From Rickettsia endosymbiont of Diachasma alloeum (GTDB taxonomy: Bacteria; Pseudomonadota; Alphaproteobacteria; Rickettsiales; Rickettsiaceae): DNA of 6,889 bases. The stretch covers positions 1 through 6,889 of the forward strand of contig DYDT01000073.1 of the NCBI GenBank assembly GCA_020404485.1. The letters are read 5' to 3'. The translations under genes were made by a program, and so were the position numbers. Of the stretch, positions 6,433 to 6,889 are shown one piece after another (the stretch's first letter is position 1; every line of letters starts with the position of its first letter). The notes under the pieces were generated by a model. It was not told where the DNA came from and made no database searches. It was given only the letters and a program-made list of their open reading frames with translations.

Positions 6433-6776
6433 TTAGATTTCTCCTAAGACATTGCACTCTTCTATAATACCTTGAGAATTTATAGTTGTTTCAAAATTTA
6501 CCGGATATCCTTCAAATTTTAATGCTGCTTCAAAAAGTTCAAGATTTTCTGGAGCAGTAATATTTTTTGCAATTTCTTTAATGAAATCTTTATTGTCAAT
6601 CTCTATCTCTTTGCCCTTTACGATCTCTCTGTTCTTAATTAAAGTTCTAGTAATTTTAAAAAATTTGTTAGAAACAGCTTTTTGTATAAAACTGTTCATT
6701 TGATTACTCTCGATAGATATTTTATTATCCGTACAATATTCAAACAATGATTCGATAATAGGAATTAAATGATTGA
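6433..6776 (-). pseudogene. C-terminal remnant of an unrecognised protein, cut by an IS3-like element
   Basis: The minus-strand frame ends at a TAA at 6435-6433. About 114 residues, from INHLIPIIESLFEYCTDN to the end ECNVLGEI, look like a helical, charged protein tail. I do not recognise the family. The frame happens to stay open upstream to an ATG at 6852, but the extra 25 residues (a hydrophobic MVLYLSFLSFLLISS stretch) are simply the antisense of the left end of the IS element, not a signal peptide. The gene therefore lacks its own N-terminus and start and is probably dead. Being convergent with clpX it shares the 82-base intergenic space with the clpX terminator. Confidence 0.6.
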
Positions 6777-6889
6777 TGTGGCTATAGTTTTCCGGACAGT
6801 TAATAATAGACGATATTAACAGAAAGGATAAAAATGACAGATATAAAACCAAAGGTATATCCAGCTGAATTTAAAGAATCAGCGATTAA
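6777..6889 (+). mobile_element. Left end of an IS3-like insertion sequence
   Basis: The orfA start is preceded by about 57 bases of non-coding sequence including TTTTCCGGACAG (about 6789-6800), wording typical of IS3-family terminal inverted repeats, which begin with TG. The likely tip is the TG at 6777 or 6779, judged only from this resemblance because the right end is outside the window. The insertion has truncated the minus-strand gene at 6433. Confidence 0.5.
6834..6889 (+). CDS. IS3-family transposase OrfA, N-terminal fragment
   Basis: The ATG at 6834 follows a good ribosome site (AGAAAGGA, 6821-6828). The 18 complete codons read MTDIKPKVYPAEFKESAI, matching the Y-(S/P)-x-E-F-K start of the helix-turn-helix OrfA of IS3-family elements, which binds the element ends. 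The gene runs off the window, so OrfB and the programmed frameshift cannot be seen. Confidence 0.8.
   Translation, partial: MTDIKPKVYPAEFKESAI

Noticed and set aside
1..6889. CRISPR array, phage genes or a novel defence system
   Set aside because: No regularly spaced repeats, no phage structural or nuclease-helicase genes; every sizeable gene belongs to a known family or is a remnant.

Overview
The window looks like a piece of a Rickettsia chromosome, probably one of the repeat- and IS-bearing lineages rather than the most reduced typhus-group genomes. The evidence is the strong A+T bias, a near-canonical rickettsial-type ClpX, a QueC and an MsbA-like ABC half-transporter with typical rickettsial wording, ankyrin and Nudix genes in decay, and palindromic elements whose GTCATTGC / GCAATGAC ends are typical of Rickettsia intergenic repeats. 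The species cannot be settled from this sequence alone.

Layout. Bases 2-98 encode part of an IS256-family transposase. Bases 99-140 match, as I remember it, the 42-bp Roche/454 Titanium paired-end circularisation linker, which contains a perfect wild-type loxP site. This is almost certainly untrimmed library adapter, so the DNA on its two sides should not be taken as adjacent in the genome. On the minus strand, read right to left, come tRNA-His(GTG) with its promoter (3321-3451), a palindromic repeat that ends in a T run (3193-3284), an ABC exporter half-subunit (1465-3189), a broken Nudix hydrolase overlapping it by 4 bp (1104-1468), and an ankyrin-repeat protein without an ATG start (192-938, open upstream to 1025). 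A 58-codon minus-strand ORF, possibly an orphan antitoxin, lies at 3458-3634 between the tRNA promoter and queC.

On the plus strand, queC (3702-4373) makes the queuosine precursor preQ0 and overlaps a RimJ/RimL-like GNAT acetyltransferase (4370-4921) by an ATGA. A second palindromic repeat that can fold as a cloverleaf follows (4931-5033), then clpX (5067-6350) and a good rho-independent terminator (about 6379-6411). The right edge holds a minus-strand gene remnant (6433 to about 6776) cut by the left end of an IS3-like element, whose orfA begins at 6834 and runs off the window.

How it fits together: housekeeping genes (tRNA-His, queC, clpX) are intact, while accessory genes around them (Nudix, ankyrin, 3' remnant) are decaying and both edges of the window are transposases. 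I found no convincing new defence or mobile system. The most consequential observation is the sequencing-linker artefact at 99-140. The most interesting biological ones are the paired palindromic elements in front of the ABC and clpX genes and the small antitoxin-like ORF.
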